Shown: one piece after another, positions 1-10,795 of the stretch
Layout of the letters: each line of letters opens with the position of its first letter
Numbering within the stretch: position 1 is the stretch's first letter
Origin: Crocodylus rhombifer
Lineage: Eukaryota > Chordata > Crocodylia > Crocodylidae
Length of the DNA stretch: 64,000 bases
Reading direction: 5' to 3'
Assembly (NCBI GenBank): GCA_038503035.1
Contig: JAVSML010024358.1
Span: 62,001 to 126,000, forward strand
Made by a program: the position numbers and the translations under genes
Notes under the pieces: generated by a model
Told to the model about the DNA's origin: nothing
The model's input: only the letters and a program-made list of their open reading frames with translations
Database searches by the model: none

Positions 1-740
1 TACTGACTGCTCCCCACCACCAAGCGCTCATCCCTCCTCTCCAGCCAATGATGCTGTGGGAGCAGCAGCCAGAGACTTTTTCTGAATTCTCACCTTCACC
101 CCGCTTATGCTCCATGCTCAGCGGTATCTCCCTCTCTCCTCTTCCCTACTCCAGCTCTCTTCCACAACTGCTGCTGTCCCCTGCTGCACCAGGGATGGGA
201 GAAGCTTCAGAGCCACTCCTGCCCCCTCCAGCTGGGCTCTACACAGATCCAGGCTTAGCCAAGGATAGCAGTAAGGGGCAGGTTCCCCATCCCTGCCCAG
301 TCCCCCTAAATGTTACTTGACAACCCAGGAGCAGGTACCGAGGAAGGGAACCTATCCACTGCTCCTACCATCACTGCTGTCTGGCTGAGTTTCAGTCCAT
401 GTGAAGCCCAGCTGGAGTGGAGCAAAAGTAGCTCTGGAGTTTATCTCCCCATCCCTGGGTCTCCTGGAGACAGCAGGGACATGGCAGTGACAGTGGCAGT
501 ACTGGGCAGGGGAGGAGTAGAGGGGAAAGGATGGGTTTGCTGAGCACAGTGGGGAAGGGAAAGGACTGGAAGATTATTACCTGTTTGAGGTGCTTGAAAG
601 AAGATCCCAGCTGTTGCTTTGTACTGCACTCTATCTGCCCCAGTGGGGAGGGAAAAAGGCTAGGAATGGGAGGGTGTAGCCACTCCTGGAGTGCTGGTTG
701 CTCTTCCTATACCCTCACTTAAAAAAATCCAGGATTAAAC
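1..740. other. GC-rich non-coding stretch, unidentified
   Basis: This opening segment is clearly richer in G and C than the AT-rich DNA that follows from about 740, with many CCCTCC, GGGGAAGG and CTGCTG words. Short open frames occur on both strands, but they overlap in different frames and show no recognisable domain, so I treat them as a side effect of base composition. I could not match it to the CR1, MITE or LTR families seen elsewhere in the window. It may be the end of a repeat that begins outside the window. Confidence 0.4.
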
Positions 741-3200
741 CATGGATATCGTTATTTTGGTGGACTTCATGTGCTGGAAAAGAACCCTGGCTGCCCTTGT
801 ATTTCCGTATTCTCCTGACCTGTAGGACTTCTGGTTCCTTGAGACTTGAAGTCAGATCATCTAACATTGTTCTGCGTTTCTCATTTATCTGCCATTCTTG
901 TTTGCTTTTGTAGGTTTTGTGAACAGATCACTGGGGAGTTCCTGATAAGCTGTTCAGTTTTTCTAAAATGCTCATCCCTACATCAAATGAAAAAATTTGA
1001 TTGTTGTAAATAAGTTTTTTTGTATGGTTTGATTTTTCAAATGGGCAGTATTTCAAGTTCAGGCACCAATAAATAGTGGGTGTCCAAGACTGTTTTGTTG
1101 ACTGCATCTAAAGTTTTAATTATTACAGTCAAGTTAATAGCACAGTCTTCCAGTAGGTGTACTGGAGCAAAATGAAACTCCTTAAAAAATATAGCTCAAT
1201 ACATTTATGATGTATAATGTCTTGGTGTCTGTAATACCTATCGGCTGGAGCCAATAGCACAGGATGCTCATTCAAATCCGATCTCTATTCAAATGCATTG
1301 TTGTTATTCTCCTTACATAGAGAGAGACAGTATCACAACTTATATCTTGTTTAAATGACTGGCATTAAGTTCCATATTAGGGCCTATTAATTTAAAAAGG
1401 GCTATTTTAAGCATCCATAACTTAAAGCTACTGATATTGTTATTTTAATATCCATTTTTATGGGGCTAATATGGAGATTGCAGGCATGGATAATTCAACA
1501 TTCTCTGAAATCAATGACTCTTTCCGGCGACTTCAATAACTTTTAGTTCAAGCCCTAAGAGCAGAGTGCAAAATTTCTAGCTCTCTTGCAAAGTGGTATT
1601 TAGGAATTTCAGCAGGGCTTCTGTGACTGACTTAGAAAATGTAAAGGTTTTAAATGAAGAAAGCTATTGTAAAAATAGCATCTTTAAAGTTGTCTTTTAT
1701 GTACTAAGTAAAGTTGAAGGTTTGGTAATAGAGTTTCATGGCCTTTTGTTTGCTTTTTGGGGAAGATGCCTCCATTGTGCTGGAAGATACTTGCCACAGA
1801 ATGAAAACACATTATTCTTGCTAAAAATCAAGTTCTTTCCTTGGAGGTTATTATAAAGGCAACTTGACCCGTAGGGCAGTACTGTGATATTGCTAAGTGT
1901 CAAGGATATTTTGGGACACATTGTCTGCTTTACAAGGCAGTATAGGCTTCCTGGTTACCTGAAAGATTTCTGCTCTGATTTATATAGTACACTCCTTCCC
2001 AGTATTTTATCATTAAGAGTTGACATACAGGAAATTGGCTTACTAAAGCACTAAGTGTATGGTATCTTAATAAAACTGGTTTTCTTGTTAGGCATTTTAG
2101 AGTACAACAACAATTCCCCATTGCTTTGATTATGACTAGATAATTAAACTAGGATATTAAACATAGGAAATATTATTTCTTCCCTATATAAAAAATTAAT
2201 TTCATGCATGAGAAGTACCCTCTTCCCTTTTCCCTCCATGTCTCTATGTCTCACTCTAGCAACAATTTTATGTGGAAAGACATTCTGATGACACCAAACA
2301 TTAAGCTCCCATGCATGCTGTGAAACAAAACAATGGCAGAGATAACAGTTCTGGAGGAAATGTTGGATAAAGTTGTTTATTAGGGACCTATTACCTTAGT
2401 CAATCAAACCTAGAACAGTTTATATTTTTCAAGGATAATCCTAGGCCCTGAAACTATCCAGTCTTGGGAATGGGAGTGGGTCATCATCAGTTGGAAGTGG
2501 ACACTTAGGTTGATAGAGGGACCAAGCTATGATCAGAGAAGACTGGTTTTCCCAGCTCAGAGGCAGGAAAGAGTTACACTTACCTGAGTTATGGATAGAA
2601 AGATTAAATGTAGATTTAAACCGAGGGCGGTCATTGTGTTAACTCATTTTCCTAGTTTGTTTGCATCTTTCGAGAACAAATAATTATTTTTTGTTTTGAA
2701 GACCCTGTTTCTGTGTCATTGCAAATGTGTAATGGAATGAAGTGAAACTCTTACAGGTCTCAAAATCAAGTTGACCTTTATCATTAACATAACTAAGAGC
2801 CAGGGAATGGTAGTGAGATGTAGCCCAAAGATGCAGTCTCAAATTAGTTGTTTGTGTGGAATTCCCACAAAAATCCACCCACTTCCAGTGTATTACACAG
2901 GGGCTAAAAGAAGTCTAAGGCACCATTTACCTTGTAGCTGTGACACAAATCTTCTTGAAGTTCATGGGAGTTTGAACTGGGCAAGAAATGTAGGAACAGA
3001 ACCTGTATGGGATGTGTATATCTTGGTTTTCCTTAAGTCTTTTTAATGAGTTTTCATGCAGGAAAATACTGTTTGTCATGTGGAAATCTGTAAGAGCATG
3101 TGGGGAATAGGAAAGAGAACAGTAGCAGGTACCAGAGGCCTGTGTATGATTTCTCTATATTCTTCTTTTGCAGCATATATGCTCATCATTCTCCTCTCTG
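741..3200. other. AT-rich non-coding stretch
   Basis: No open frame here looks like a gene and I recognise no transposon domain. The sequence is AT-rich with ordinary short A and T runs. A stretch near 1235-1300 loosely resembles a worn tRNA-derived SINE (a GTTCAAATC-like B-box match), but it is too degraded to call. Confidence 0.5.
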
Positions 3201-3466
3201 AGGGCATATCTATATGGGGAACATCCTGCAAGTAAGCCAGAATGTGAATTTACAGTGCACTATTCAATACCAACTCTCCCTGTGGATGATCTTAGTAAAC
3301 AGAATAAAAGTACAAAGTAGTCTCCCTTTTTTGAAAAGAAAGTGGCTGTGCAGTAGCTAGAAAGTTAGTACAGAGTAGCTATAATATTCTAAGTTCACAG
3401 CATAGATTCATAGATGTTAGGAACTGCAGCTTGCTTTTTAGTAACTTCTCCATGTAGATAAGCCCT
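3201..3466. mobile_element. MITE with AGGGC..ATCTAYATGG terminal inverted repeats
   Basis: The left end reads AGGGCATATCTATATGG. The right end at 3450-3466, read on the minus strand, is AGGGCTTATCTACATGG, so the termini match at 15 of 17 positions. The 266-bp interior has no open frame and includes the word GTGCAGTAGCTA, like the TGTGCAGTAG-type words of the MITEs at 6.8-11.4 kb. That indicates the same superfamily of non-autonomous DNA transposons. I could not find a convincing target duplication at the edges, so the superfamily is uncertain (hAT-like is a guess). Confidence 0.6.
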
Positions 3467-4640
3467 AAAAAACTTGTCCAGACAGCGTGAAACTGAAGCG
3501 CAAAACCTTAATTAGCTTTCCTAGATGTATTTGAATTAGAGTAATTTAACACCATACAAACTGAATTTTGGTGCACAATAAGAAAGGGGGAAAGGCTGTA
3601 GGGGACCTAGAATAACTGGAAAGAGGTCACAGGGAAGTTCTGAGCAAAAGGTCCATTAAGAGTAGAAAATAAACTGGAGAGACATTATCAAACATCATCT
3701 CAAAAGAAAGGTAGACATTGTAGTCTTGGAAGAAAATATAGAGACAAAATTATAGAAGTCACTGTTAATAGCAAAACTCAGCAAATTCATGTTTAGTATT
3801 TGGCTTTCAAAACTTTGTGAAGAGTTTTTAGTTTGTTTTCCAGAGTATATAATGGGAGCCACTCAGTTCAAACCCAAGTCACTCCACGTTAAATGGAAAG
3901 GGTAGTTAGCAGTATTAGATGTATGTACTTCTGAACTTTGCCCTTAAATTTGACACGTAATGAAAGAGAAAGTAAAGAACATTGATATAAGGAGAAAACT
4001 TTACATTCATTTTTACTTCAACTATTCACAAAAAAGGAAAGTTAGGATAAAGGCCAGGGAGACGTGTTAGAGGATTACTGTAGGGGATTAGTCAGGGAAA
4101 TCACACTTCACAGGAATGAAGTCTTAAGGAATATGATATGGCAGTGCCAGAGAAGCAATGACAGGAGACATCACTCTGACATGTAAGCCATCCACATCCA
4201 CACAGCTTAGGCGATACCGTGAAGAGAATCCACTTCTAACAATGCTTTCCAAATACCTATCATGGTAATGATGTTTGAAGGACAGAAAGCTGCTCACTAG
4301 ACAAAGGGGAAAGGGAAGAAGGAACAGGGAAAGGGGAGGTGGACAGAAATGAAGGATGGACATAGGTGGCAGTGCAGGAATTAGAGGCCCTTCTGTGAAG
4401 TACTGAACAACATACAGAGATAAAGACACATTAATGTGAGAAAGTAAATGGAAGGAAGAAATTATAAGAGGTAATTATGTGAGGCCAGGTTTCTATTCTT
4501 ACTCACATGGAATAACATGAGTAGCTTGATTATTTATAAGATACCACTTAGTATAAACCAGAATCACATAACTTCCGAACCCAAATGGATTAAGATACAT
4601 TTTACAAATGATGAGCTGATAGGGATAGTTTAGGAACATC
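3467..4640. other. AT-rich non-coding stretch with a purine-rich tract
   Basis: No gene or clear repeat is seen. A purine-rich run lies near 4270-4350, with GGGGAAAGGGAAGAAGG-type words. It creates a 101-residue open frame on the opposite strand (4124-4429) that looks like composition, not coding. Confidence 0.45.
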
Positions 4641-4649
4641 ACTCCTGCA

Positions 4650-4715
4650 TTCATGCAAGTGGCAGGACCAGGTTATCCTTGAGATCCCTTCCATCCCTAC
4701 GATTCTACGGTTTTT
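4650..4715 (+). mobile_element. CR1 LINE 3' end fragment
   Basis: The last ~60 bases of a CR1 3' UTR are visible: a GGACCAGG...GATCCCTTCCATCCCTACGATTCTA arrangement, equivalent to the 3' ends of the longer CR1 copies in this window. Only this severely 5'-truncated tail is present, which is typical of CR1. Confidence 0.65.
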
Positions 4716-4930
4716 CCTGTTTATCTTCCTCAGGGAATGTAAAATGGGAGTTAGGAAGCCACGCTAGCCACAACTTGAAACCAGGTTGTAAAGAGGGGTT
4801 TTTTTTAAAGAACTGATGTAAGGATCTTCTCGATGAGGCTATTTAGTATGGAGAACAAATTTTAAAATTCAGTAACAATGACATGTATTCATGAGACTTT
4901 ATTTGCTATTTACATGCACGTATTCAGAGA

Positions 4931-5152
4931 GTGTGTGTCTACACATGCCTCGGGCTGTGCATTTGGTGCTGTGCAGTCCTGTTGGCACATGGCTATTTTT
5001 AGAAACTACCTCACTGGCAACATAGCACATTGTTATGGTGATGTAGCATCAGCATCACAGTTTGTGCCTGCTTACACTACATCACTGTAGCAACATGCTA
5101 TGTCACCATAGCTTGTCACTTGGGCGATGTAGTATCTTGTTGTAGACACACC
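4931..5152. mobile_element. MITE with GTGTGTCTACA terminal inverted repeats
   Basis: The left end GTGTGTCTACACATGC faces a right end that reads GGTGTGTCTACAACA on the minus strand. The 222-bp interior contains repeated blocks such as TGGTGATGTAGCATCAGC and CATCACTGTAGCAACATG. These recur in the same order in the MITE at 17473-17703, so the two are copies of one family. No coding potential. The CR1 at 5160 begins almost immediately after its right end. Confidence 0.7.
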
Positions 5153-5159
5153 TAGAGAG

Positions 5160-5946
5160 ACCTAAAAAAATCTTATGAAGTTCAATAAGCACAAGTGTAA
5201 AGTCCTGCACTTAGGATAGGAAAATCCCATGCACCAGTACAGGCTGGGGACTGACTGGCTAAGTAGCTTTTCAGAAAAGGCTGTGGAGGTTATAGTGCAC
5301 AATAAGATGAATATGAGCCAATTGTGTGCCCTTATTGCCAAGAAGGTAAATGGTGCACTGAGCTGCATTAGCAGGGGCATTGCCAGCATATCGAGGGAAG
5401 TGATTATTCCCCTCTATTTGGTACTGGTGAGACCAGTGTACTGTGTACAGTTTTGGACCACCCCACTATAGAAAGGATTTGGACAAATTCAAGAGAGTCC
5501 AATGGAAGGCAACATTAATGGTTAGGGGACTGGGCCACGTGACTTCTGAGGAAAGGCTGATGGAACTGGGTTTATTTAGTCTGGAGAAGAGAAGACAGAG
5601 GGAGATTTAATAGAACCTGAAGGGAGGTTCCAAAGAGGACGGAGCTGGACTGTTCTCAGTGGTGGCAGATGACAGAACAAGGAGCAAAGAGTCTCAAGTT
5701 GCAGCAAGGGAAGTTTAGGTTAGATATTAGGAAAACCTCTCTCAGAAGGAGGGTAGTAAAGCACGTGAACAGGTTCCCCATAGGATTTGGGAGTCTCTAT
5801 ATTTGCAGGTTTTTAAGCCCTGGGTAGACAAAGGCTTGGTTGGGATGATCCTGCTAGTTGGGGATGGTCCTGTTTTGAGCATGAATTTAGATTACATTAC
5901 CTCCTGAGGTGCCTTCCAAACTTAATTTTCTGTGATTCTATTATTC
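5160..5946 (+). mobile_element. CR1 LINE, 5'-truncated, ORF2 C-terminal part and 3' UTR
   Basis: This is the 3' part of a CR1 retrotransposon on the plus strand, starting in ORF2 downstream of the reverse-transcriptase catalytic motif. The sequence equivalent to 'HKCKVLHLG' follows the start, then blocks for 'AKKVNGALSCI' and 'LVRPVYCVQFW'. The open frame at 5229-5471 preserves part of this. Stops and frameshifts break the remainder. The 3' UTR has the CR1 pattern 'CCTCCTGAGGTGCCTTCC' and ends in GTGATTCTATTATTCTG. It differs from the 7-11 kb copies and resembles the older CR1 subfamily at 56.0 kb. Not functional. Confidence 0.85.
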
Positions 5947-6440
5947 TGGCCCTGTTCTCTGCCTGCAGTGGAGCAGAAACTATCCCATAGCTGTGTAACC
6001 GTTATATATGCCAGATATTAAATTCAAGGTGCAGAAAGGCCATTGTGGGGCAGAGGGTAGGATCCACAGCCAGGACCTTTCAGGGCAGTTTTCATCTTAC
6101 TGAACCATGCTGCCTCTGGCTTGCTCACTTTCCTTTGGCTCCACATGTCTTACTCCATTGCTGTCAACCTTTGTTACTGGGTGGACTGCACCAGCAAAGT
6201 GTGGCATCCTGCTGTGCACATGAGCTGCAGAGTCTGCTGGGAACCTCCCCCCACTGTGTGGGCTGTGCATGCTGTGGTAGTTGCACATAGCCCCCCTTCC
6301 CTATCATTGTGAGGGCTGCACTACTGGCACTGGTATGCAACGTTAGGATAATAAGCTCCTGGGTTGCATGATCTACATGTTAACAACTCAGACTGCAGGT
6401 AGACAATAGACACCAGTTGGACAGCCTTGCTGTATTTCTT
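5947..6440. other. Non-coding stretch with no clear element
   Basis: No gene is recognised. The open frames at 6045-6312 lie in overlapping frames on both strands and carry no domain. The sequence is moderately GC-rich and may be part of an unrecognised repeat. Confidence 0.35.
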
Positions 6441-6540
6441 CAAATTGGGTGAGGGGAGCCTAGAACCTGGGTTTTCCACTCTCTGGGCAAATGCATTAGC
6501 CACTGGTCTAAAAGAGAACGGACTGAATATCCAGGGGTTA
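6440..6540 (-). repeat. tRNA-derived SINE head fragment
   Basis: On the minus strand this resembles the tRNA-like head of the SINEs common in turtles and crocodilians: a 'GTGGCTAATGCATTTGCCCAGAG' promoter-like block, then 'AACCCAGGTTCTAGGCTCC', a degenerate B-box region. Equivalent blocks occur near 49.1, 57.1 and 58.0 kb. Truncated and degenerate. Confidence 0.45.
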
Positions 6541-6817
6541 AAAAAACCTATGGGAAAAAAATGGAGCAGTGCACTCATGGGTAGCGTGAGCTATAGCTGC
6601 CAGCAGGATTGCCACTGCTACAGCCCTGGGAGGCCTCTAGGACTCCAGGTTAGGCTGCTGGAGTCAGCACAGTGATGGCCCAAGCCTCCTGTATTACCTT
6701 TGTGGTAACTTGCCTCACACCAAAGCGTGTGTGGCATGGGCATTCCCCAGGGAGAAACAGCTGCATCATAAGGTGTGCTACTGCTACTTTTCCCCAGGGA
6801 ACCAAACAACTGCACTT

Positions 6818-6831
6818 GTGTAGACACGGCC
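6818..6831. repeat. Right terminus of a MITE (GTGTAGACACGGCC)
   Basis: GTGTAGACACGGCC is the right-hand terminus of the same MITE family whose left terminus starts at 6842. Only 10 bases separate them. Sequence to the left (about 6560-6817) is probably the body of this element, but I could not place its left end. Confidence 0.5.
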
Positions 6832-7281
6832 ACTACCCAGTGGCCATGTCTACACATGCAGTCAATGCCCAGAAAGCTTACTGCACTGTAAAATAATGCA
6901 CAGTAAGATTCCCCTTGCAGGAGCTGCATCTACATATGATGCTGAATGCGTAGTCATTTGTACTTGTATAAAAAGGTACTAAATGACTGTGCAGTAACCG
7001 AAGTTACTGTGCAGTAGTACTGGCAAATAACTTTTTTGTGATGCTACTGTGCAGTAGCCTAATACTACTGTGCAATAGTGTTGCATTGTGGTTTTTGCCA
7101 TGTGACTGGGTCATGAGACCGGGCCATGAGTGACTATAGGGCTCTGGGTGCTGGGCTCAATGAGCTGGGAGCCCAAGTAGTCTTTTCTTCTGTGTTCTCT
7201 GTTTCAGGCCATGGTCCCAGAAGGGGATGATGCATCAAGGAAATGAACCGGCAATTCTGATGCTGATGCCACCAAGAAGGG

Positions 7282-7416
7282 TTCAGATTCCTTGACCACG
7301 GTGCACACTTCAGGAAGAACAGACTCCTGAGAAGAGACAGCATCCACTTCACAAGGAAAGGTAAGTCTCCATTCACAGCCAGATTGGCCGATCTTCTGGA
7401 TAAGGCTTTAAACTAA
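7282..7416 (+). pseudogene. CR1 ORF1 C-terminal fragment (esterase-like tail)
   Basis: An open frame ending at a TAA encodes a segment with 'RRDSIHFTRKGK' followed by an amphipathic tail ending 'DLLDKALN'. Known biology: ORF1 of CR1-type LINEs carries an SGNH/GDSL-type esterase domain. The Asp-x-x-His of 'DSIHF' fits the catalytic Asp/His motif near the end of that domain. Only the last ~44 residues are recognisable; the nucleophile-serine region lies upstream and is missing or unreadable. ORF2 begins within a few bases of this stop, as expected for CR1. The domain assignment is inference from the motif and position. Confidence 0.5.
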
Positions 7417-7418
7417 GA

Positions 7419-8216
7419 TTGTGGGGGGACAGGGATACACAATTTCAAACATGTCCAGGGACCAACATAGAAGTAAGTCCTGTAGATAGGGACACTGGGA
7501 GATCCACTTTTGTGGGAGCTGAGGGAATAGTTTTCCATCAGCTGGACAGGAAGACAACAGCCTCAGTAGGAGGACTCAGGTATCTATATACTAAGGCCAG
7601 GATCATGGGGAACAAGCAGGTGGAGCTAGCCCTCCTACTCTCCAGTGTGCATTATGATCTAGTAGGAATTACAGAGACCTGGTGGGACTCCTCACTTGAC
7701 TGGAGCATAGCTATAGAGGGCTACCCCGTGCATAAAAGGGACCAGGTGGGGAAGAAAGGTGGAGATGTTGCTTTCTATGTGAAAGAAAAATATGCTTCTT
7801 TGGAGGCTGACTTTGACTCCAAAAATGGACAGATTGAAACCCTCTGGGTCAAGTTGCGGGGGGGGGAGGGGAGTGGGTGCAGTGAGAGAGACCTAACTTT
7901 AGGTGTATACTACACCATGAAACTCTATTACCAAACCCGGGGGGAACTGGAATTCACCCAAGAGTTGGCTGAGGCTGCATGTGCATGTGATATGGTTGTC
8001 ATGGGTGATTTTAATTATCCAGGCATCTCCTCAGAGGAAAACTCAGCCAACTTGGATCAGTTGCAATCCTTCCTGACCTAAGTCAAGGCATTTTTCCTGA
8101 CTCAGAAGGTGCATGGACCAACCACAGGTGACGCTCTGCTAGACTTGGTCCTAACCAAAGGAGATAACCCAGTGACCGACTTAAATATAGAGGGAAGTCT
8201 GGGCAACAGTGACCAT
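7419..8216 (+). pseudogene. CR1 ORF2 AP-endonuclease domain, frame-broken
   Basis: The apurinic-type endonuclease of CR1 ORF2 nicks the target DNA to prime reverse transcription. A 220-codon open frame (7419-8081) carries 'GNK' after the first motif, 'GITETWW' with the catalytic Glu (residues 83-89), 'GGDVAFYVKE' (114-123) and 'MGDFNYPGI' (185-193). The last motif, 'GNSDH' (8202-8216), lies in another frame after a shift near 8081 and is followed at once by a stop. The first-motif Asn normally preceding 'AR.MGNK' reads Lys (TKARIMGNK), a further sign of decay. Family membership is clear; activity is excluded by the breaks. Confidence 0.85.
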
Positions 8217-8879
8217 TAAACCATCATGTTCACTGTCAGACATAAGGCAGAAAAATCAGATAGTAGGATTGAAGTCTTGGACTTCAAAAATGCAAATTTC
8301 AACAAGCTTAGGTCACTAGTAGGGCAAGTGCTCTGGGACCAGGGACCAAAGGTGAAAAGTGTGCATGAAGAGTGGTTGTGCATGAAGAGGGCATGATCCT
8401 TTAAACACAAAGGAAGCCAATTCCCATGCAGAGAAGAGGTAAGAGAAGGGCTGGGAAGCTCTCTTGGCTAGAGAGGGATATCACAGTCCTCTTAAGAAAG
8501 AATAAAGAGGCTTATAAAGAATGAAAGCTCAGGGCGGGCTCCAAGGGGACTTTTCCACAATGGCCCAAATTTGCATGGAACAGATAAGACCGGCTAAAGC
8601 AGCAACCGAACTTAGATTAGCAACAGGAATCAAAGACAACAAGAAATCCTTCTTTAGGTACACAGGAAATAGGAGGAAAACAAATGGGAGTGTGAGGCCA
8701 TTGCTGAACAACTCAGAAGAGCTGGTTACCAGTACCCAGGAGAAAGCTGAACTCCTGAATGACTAGCTTACCTCAGTCTTTCTCTGTGCCAAGGGGAAAA
8801 CCATGCCAGGTACAGTAGAGAATGAGCACAATAGGAATAATCATCTTCCCACTATTGCTGTAGAACTGGTGTATGACTA

Positions 8880-10020
8880 ATTAAAAAAAATAGACATATA
8901 CAAGTGAGCAGGACTGGATGATCTTCATCAAAGAGTGCTGAAGGAGCTGGCTGAAGTCATTGTGGAACCCCTGGTGAAACTCTTCTACAACTCATGGCAC
9001 CATGGAGCAGTCCCTGAGGACTGAAAGAAGGCCAATGTTGTGCCCATCCACAAGAAGGGCAGGAGGAAGGGCCTGGGTAACTATAGACCAATCAGCCTAA
9101 CTTCCATCTTAGGAAAACTCCTAGAAAAGTTCATCAAAGCATCTATCTGTGATAAGGTTATGGAAAATTGGAGGATTGTGGTCCTATCTCCAAGACAGTC
9201 AGGTGGGTGAAAAACTGGCTGCAGGATAGGACCCAGAGAGTCATAGTGAACAAATCTGTGTCATCCTGGTGAGAAGTGGGTAGTGATGTCCTGCAGAGGT
9301 CAGTGCTCAGTCCAGTACTTTTCAACATCTTTATTAACAACTTAGATGTAGGGGCGAAGAGCTCACTGGCCAAGTTTGCAGATGACACCAAGTTATGGGG
9401 GAGCATGGTCATGCTTGAAGGTGGGCTACAGATACAGGCAGACCTAGACAGGCTAGCAAGTTGAGTAGATCAGAACCTAATGAAGTTCAACATCCAGCTC
9501 AAGACAAGCAACCTTCAACACACCTATAGGCTTGGTGGCACCAAACTGACTAGCACCATGAATAAAAGGGACCTGGGGGTAATGATAGACCACAGTATGC
9601 ATATGAGCTGGCACTGCGATGCTGTAGCCAGTAGCACAAACAATACTCTGGCATGCATCAATTGATGCATCTCCAGCAAAACCAAGGAGGTGATTCTTTT
9701 TCTCAACTCAGCATTGGCAAGACCACAGGTGGAGTATTGTGTCCATTTCTGGACACCAAATTTTAACAAGGACTTGGACAAGGCTGAGAGAGTCCAAAGA
9801 AGAGCCACCTGTATGATTAGAGTGTTACATGGCAAGCCATATGAGGAAAGGTTGAGGGATCTGGGACTCCTCAGCCTGAGGAAAAGAAGGTTGAGAGGGG
9901 ACCTGGTAGCAGCTTACCGCTACACTAGGGGAGTACATCAAGGGCTTGGTGAGCAACTGTTCACCCGAGGGGAAAATCAGGAGTAATGGCCACAAACACC
10001 TGGAACACTGATTCAGGCTC
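8880..10020 (+). pseudogene. CR1 ORF2 reverse transcriptase and C-terminal region, broken
   Basis: The reverse-transcriptase part starts with blocks equivalent to 'LKELAEVI' and 'KKANVVPIHKKG', where a TGA at 9021 replaces the usual Trp codon, and 'NYRPISL'. Around 9165-9190 the sequence jumps to blocks normally much further downstream, indicating an internal deletion. The catalytic motif is present as FADD (9375-9386) in the open frame 9276-9464. Downstream frames 9480-9665 and 9690-9986 continue the C-terminal region, including 'VQRRATCMIR' and 'FTRGENQE'. Stops separate these pieces. No functional enzyme could be made. Confidence 0.85.
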
Positions 10021-10520
10021 GACACAATTCAAAAAGGATGTGGAGAAGCTTGAGAGAGTCCAGAGGAGAGCCACGTGCATGATCAGAGGTCAGGAAAACA
10101 GATCTTACGATGACAGGCTGAGAGACATGGGACTCTTTAGCCTGGAAAAGCGTAGGCTCAGGGGTGATCTGATGGCCACCTATAAGTTTATCAGGGGTGA
10201 CCACCAGGATCTGGGGGAACGTTTGTTCACCAGAGCGCCTCAAGGGATGATGAGGTTGAATGGTCACAAACTCCTGCAAGACTGTTTCAGGCTGGACATA
10301 AGGAAGAATTTCTTTACTGTCCGAGCCCCCAAGGTCTGGAACAGTCTGCCAGCGGAGGTGGTTCAAGCACCTACATTGAACACCTTCAAGAGTAAATTGG
10401 ATGCTTATCTTGCTGGGATCCTATGACCCCAGCTGACTTCCTGCCCTTTGGGCAGGGGGCTGGACTCAATGATCTCCCTAGGTCCCTTCCAGCCCTAATG
10501 TCTATGAAATCTATGAAATG
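10021..10520 (+). mobile_element. Young CR1 LINE fragment nested in the older CR1
   Basis: A second CR1 is inserted at the position equivalent to codons 'FRLDI(R/K)K' of the host CR1. Host sequence stops after TTCAGGCTCGACA and resumes at AGGAAAACCCTCTTCACAG (10521). The insert begins at AATTCAAAAAGGATGTGGAG, the same region found in the minus-strand CR1 near 40.76 kb, and ends in TCTATGAAATCTATGAAATG. Its ORF2 C-terminus is intact to the stop (open frame 9986-10426, insert part from about 10026, ending 'DAYLAGIL'), so this copy is younger than its host. 3' UTR of the GGGGCTGGACTCAATGAT type. Only ~500 bp was inserted (5' truncation). Confidence 0.85.
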
Positions 10521-10795
10521 AGGAAAACCCTCTTCACAGTCAGGGTGTCCAGACTGTAAAATAAACTCCCTCTAGTGGCGGTTCAATCACCTACCCTGGA
10601 AATCTTCAAGAGGAGACTAGACAGTCACCTTGCTGAGGTCACCTGACTCTCAGATATCTTTCTTCCTTGGTACAGGGGGCTGGACCTGATGATCTTCTGA
10701 ATTCCTTTGCAGCCTTACAATCTATGAATCTATGACGCTACTGTGCAGTAGCATTGGGCTACTGCACAGTCAGCTCCTTGTGTCAACACGGCCAA

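Larger units (their letters stand above)
7140..10736 (+). mobile_element. Long CR1 LINE (ORF1 tail, ORF2, 3' UTR) hosting a nested CR1
   Basis: This is the most complete CR1 in the window, plus strand. In order: the tail of ORF1 (7282-7416), the ORF2 endonuclease (7419-8216), a linker, the reverse transcriptase (about 8880-9470), the ORF2 C-terminus (9480-10020), then after a nested CR1 (10021-10520) the last codons and 3' UTR, ending in CTATGAATCTATGAC at 10736. Full CR1 elements are about 4.5 kb, so this copy lacks most of ORF1 and the promoter, plus a section inside the reverse transcriptase. Multiple stops and frame changes make it inactive. It sits inside a MITE. The 5' boundary is approximate because the junction with MITE DNA is not sharp. 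Confidence 0.85.
6842..10793. mobile_element. MITE split by a CR1 insertion
   Basis: The left end GGCCATGTCTACACATG and the right end (10779-10793, minus strand GGCCGTGTTGACACA) form terminal inverted repeats. The element's own DNA is about 6842-7130 and 10737-10793. Everything between is a CR1 insertion. Both halves share the words CTACTGTGCAGTAG and CTACTGCACAGT, which supports their being one element. Without the CR1 the MITE would be about 350 bp. No target duplication is obvious outside the ends. Confidence 0.6.

Noticed and set aside
3406..3425. TTCATAGATGTTAGG as a CR1 3' end inside the MITE at 3201
   Set aside because: Only about 15 bases match and no further CR1 3' UTR sequence follows; too short to call an insertion.
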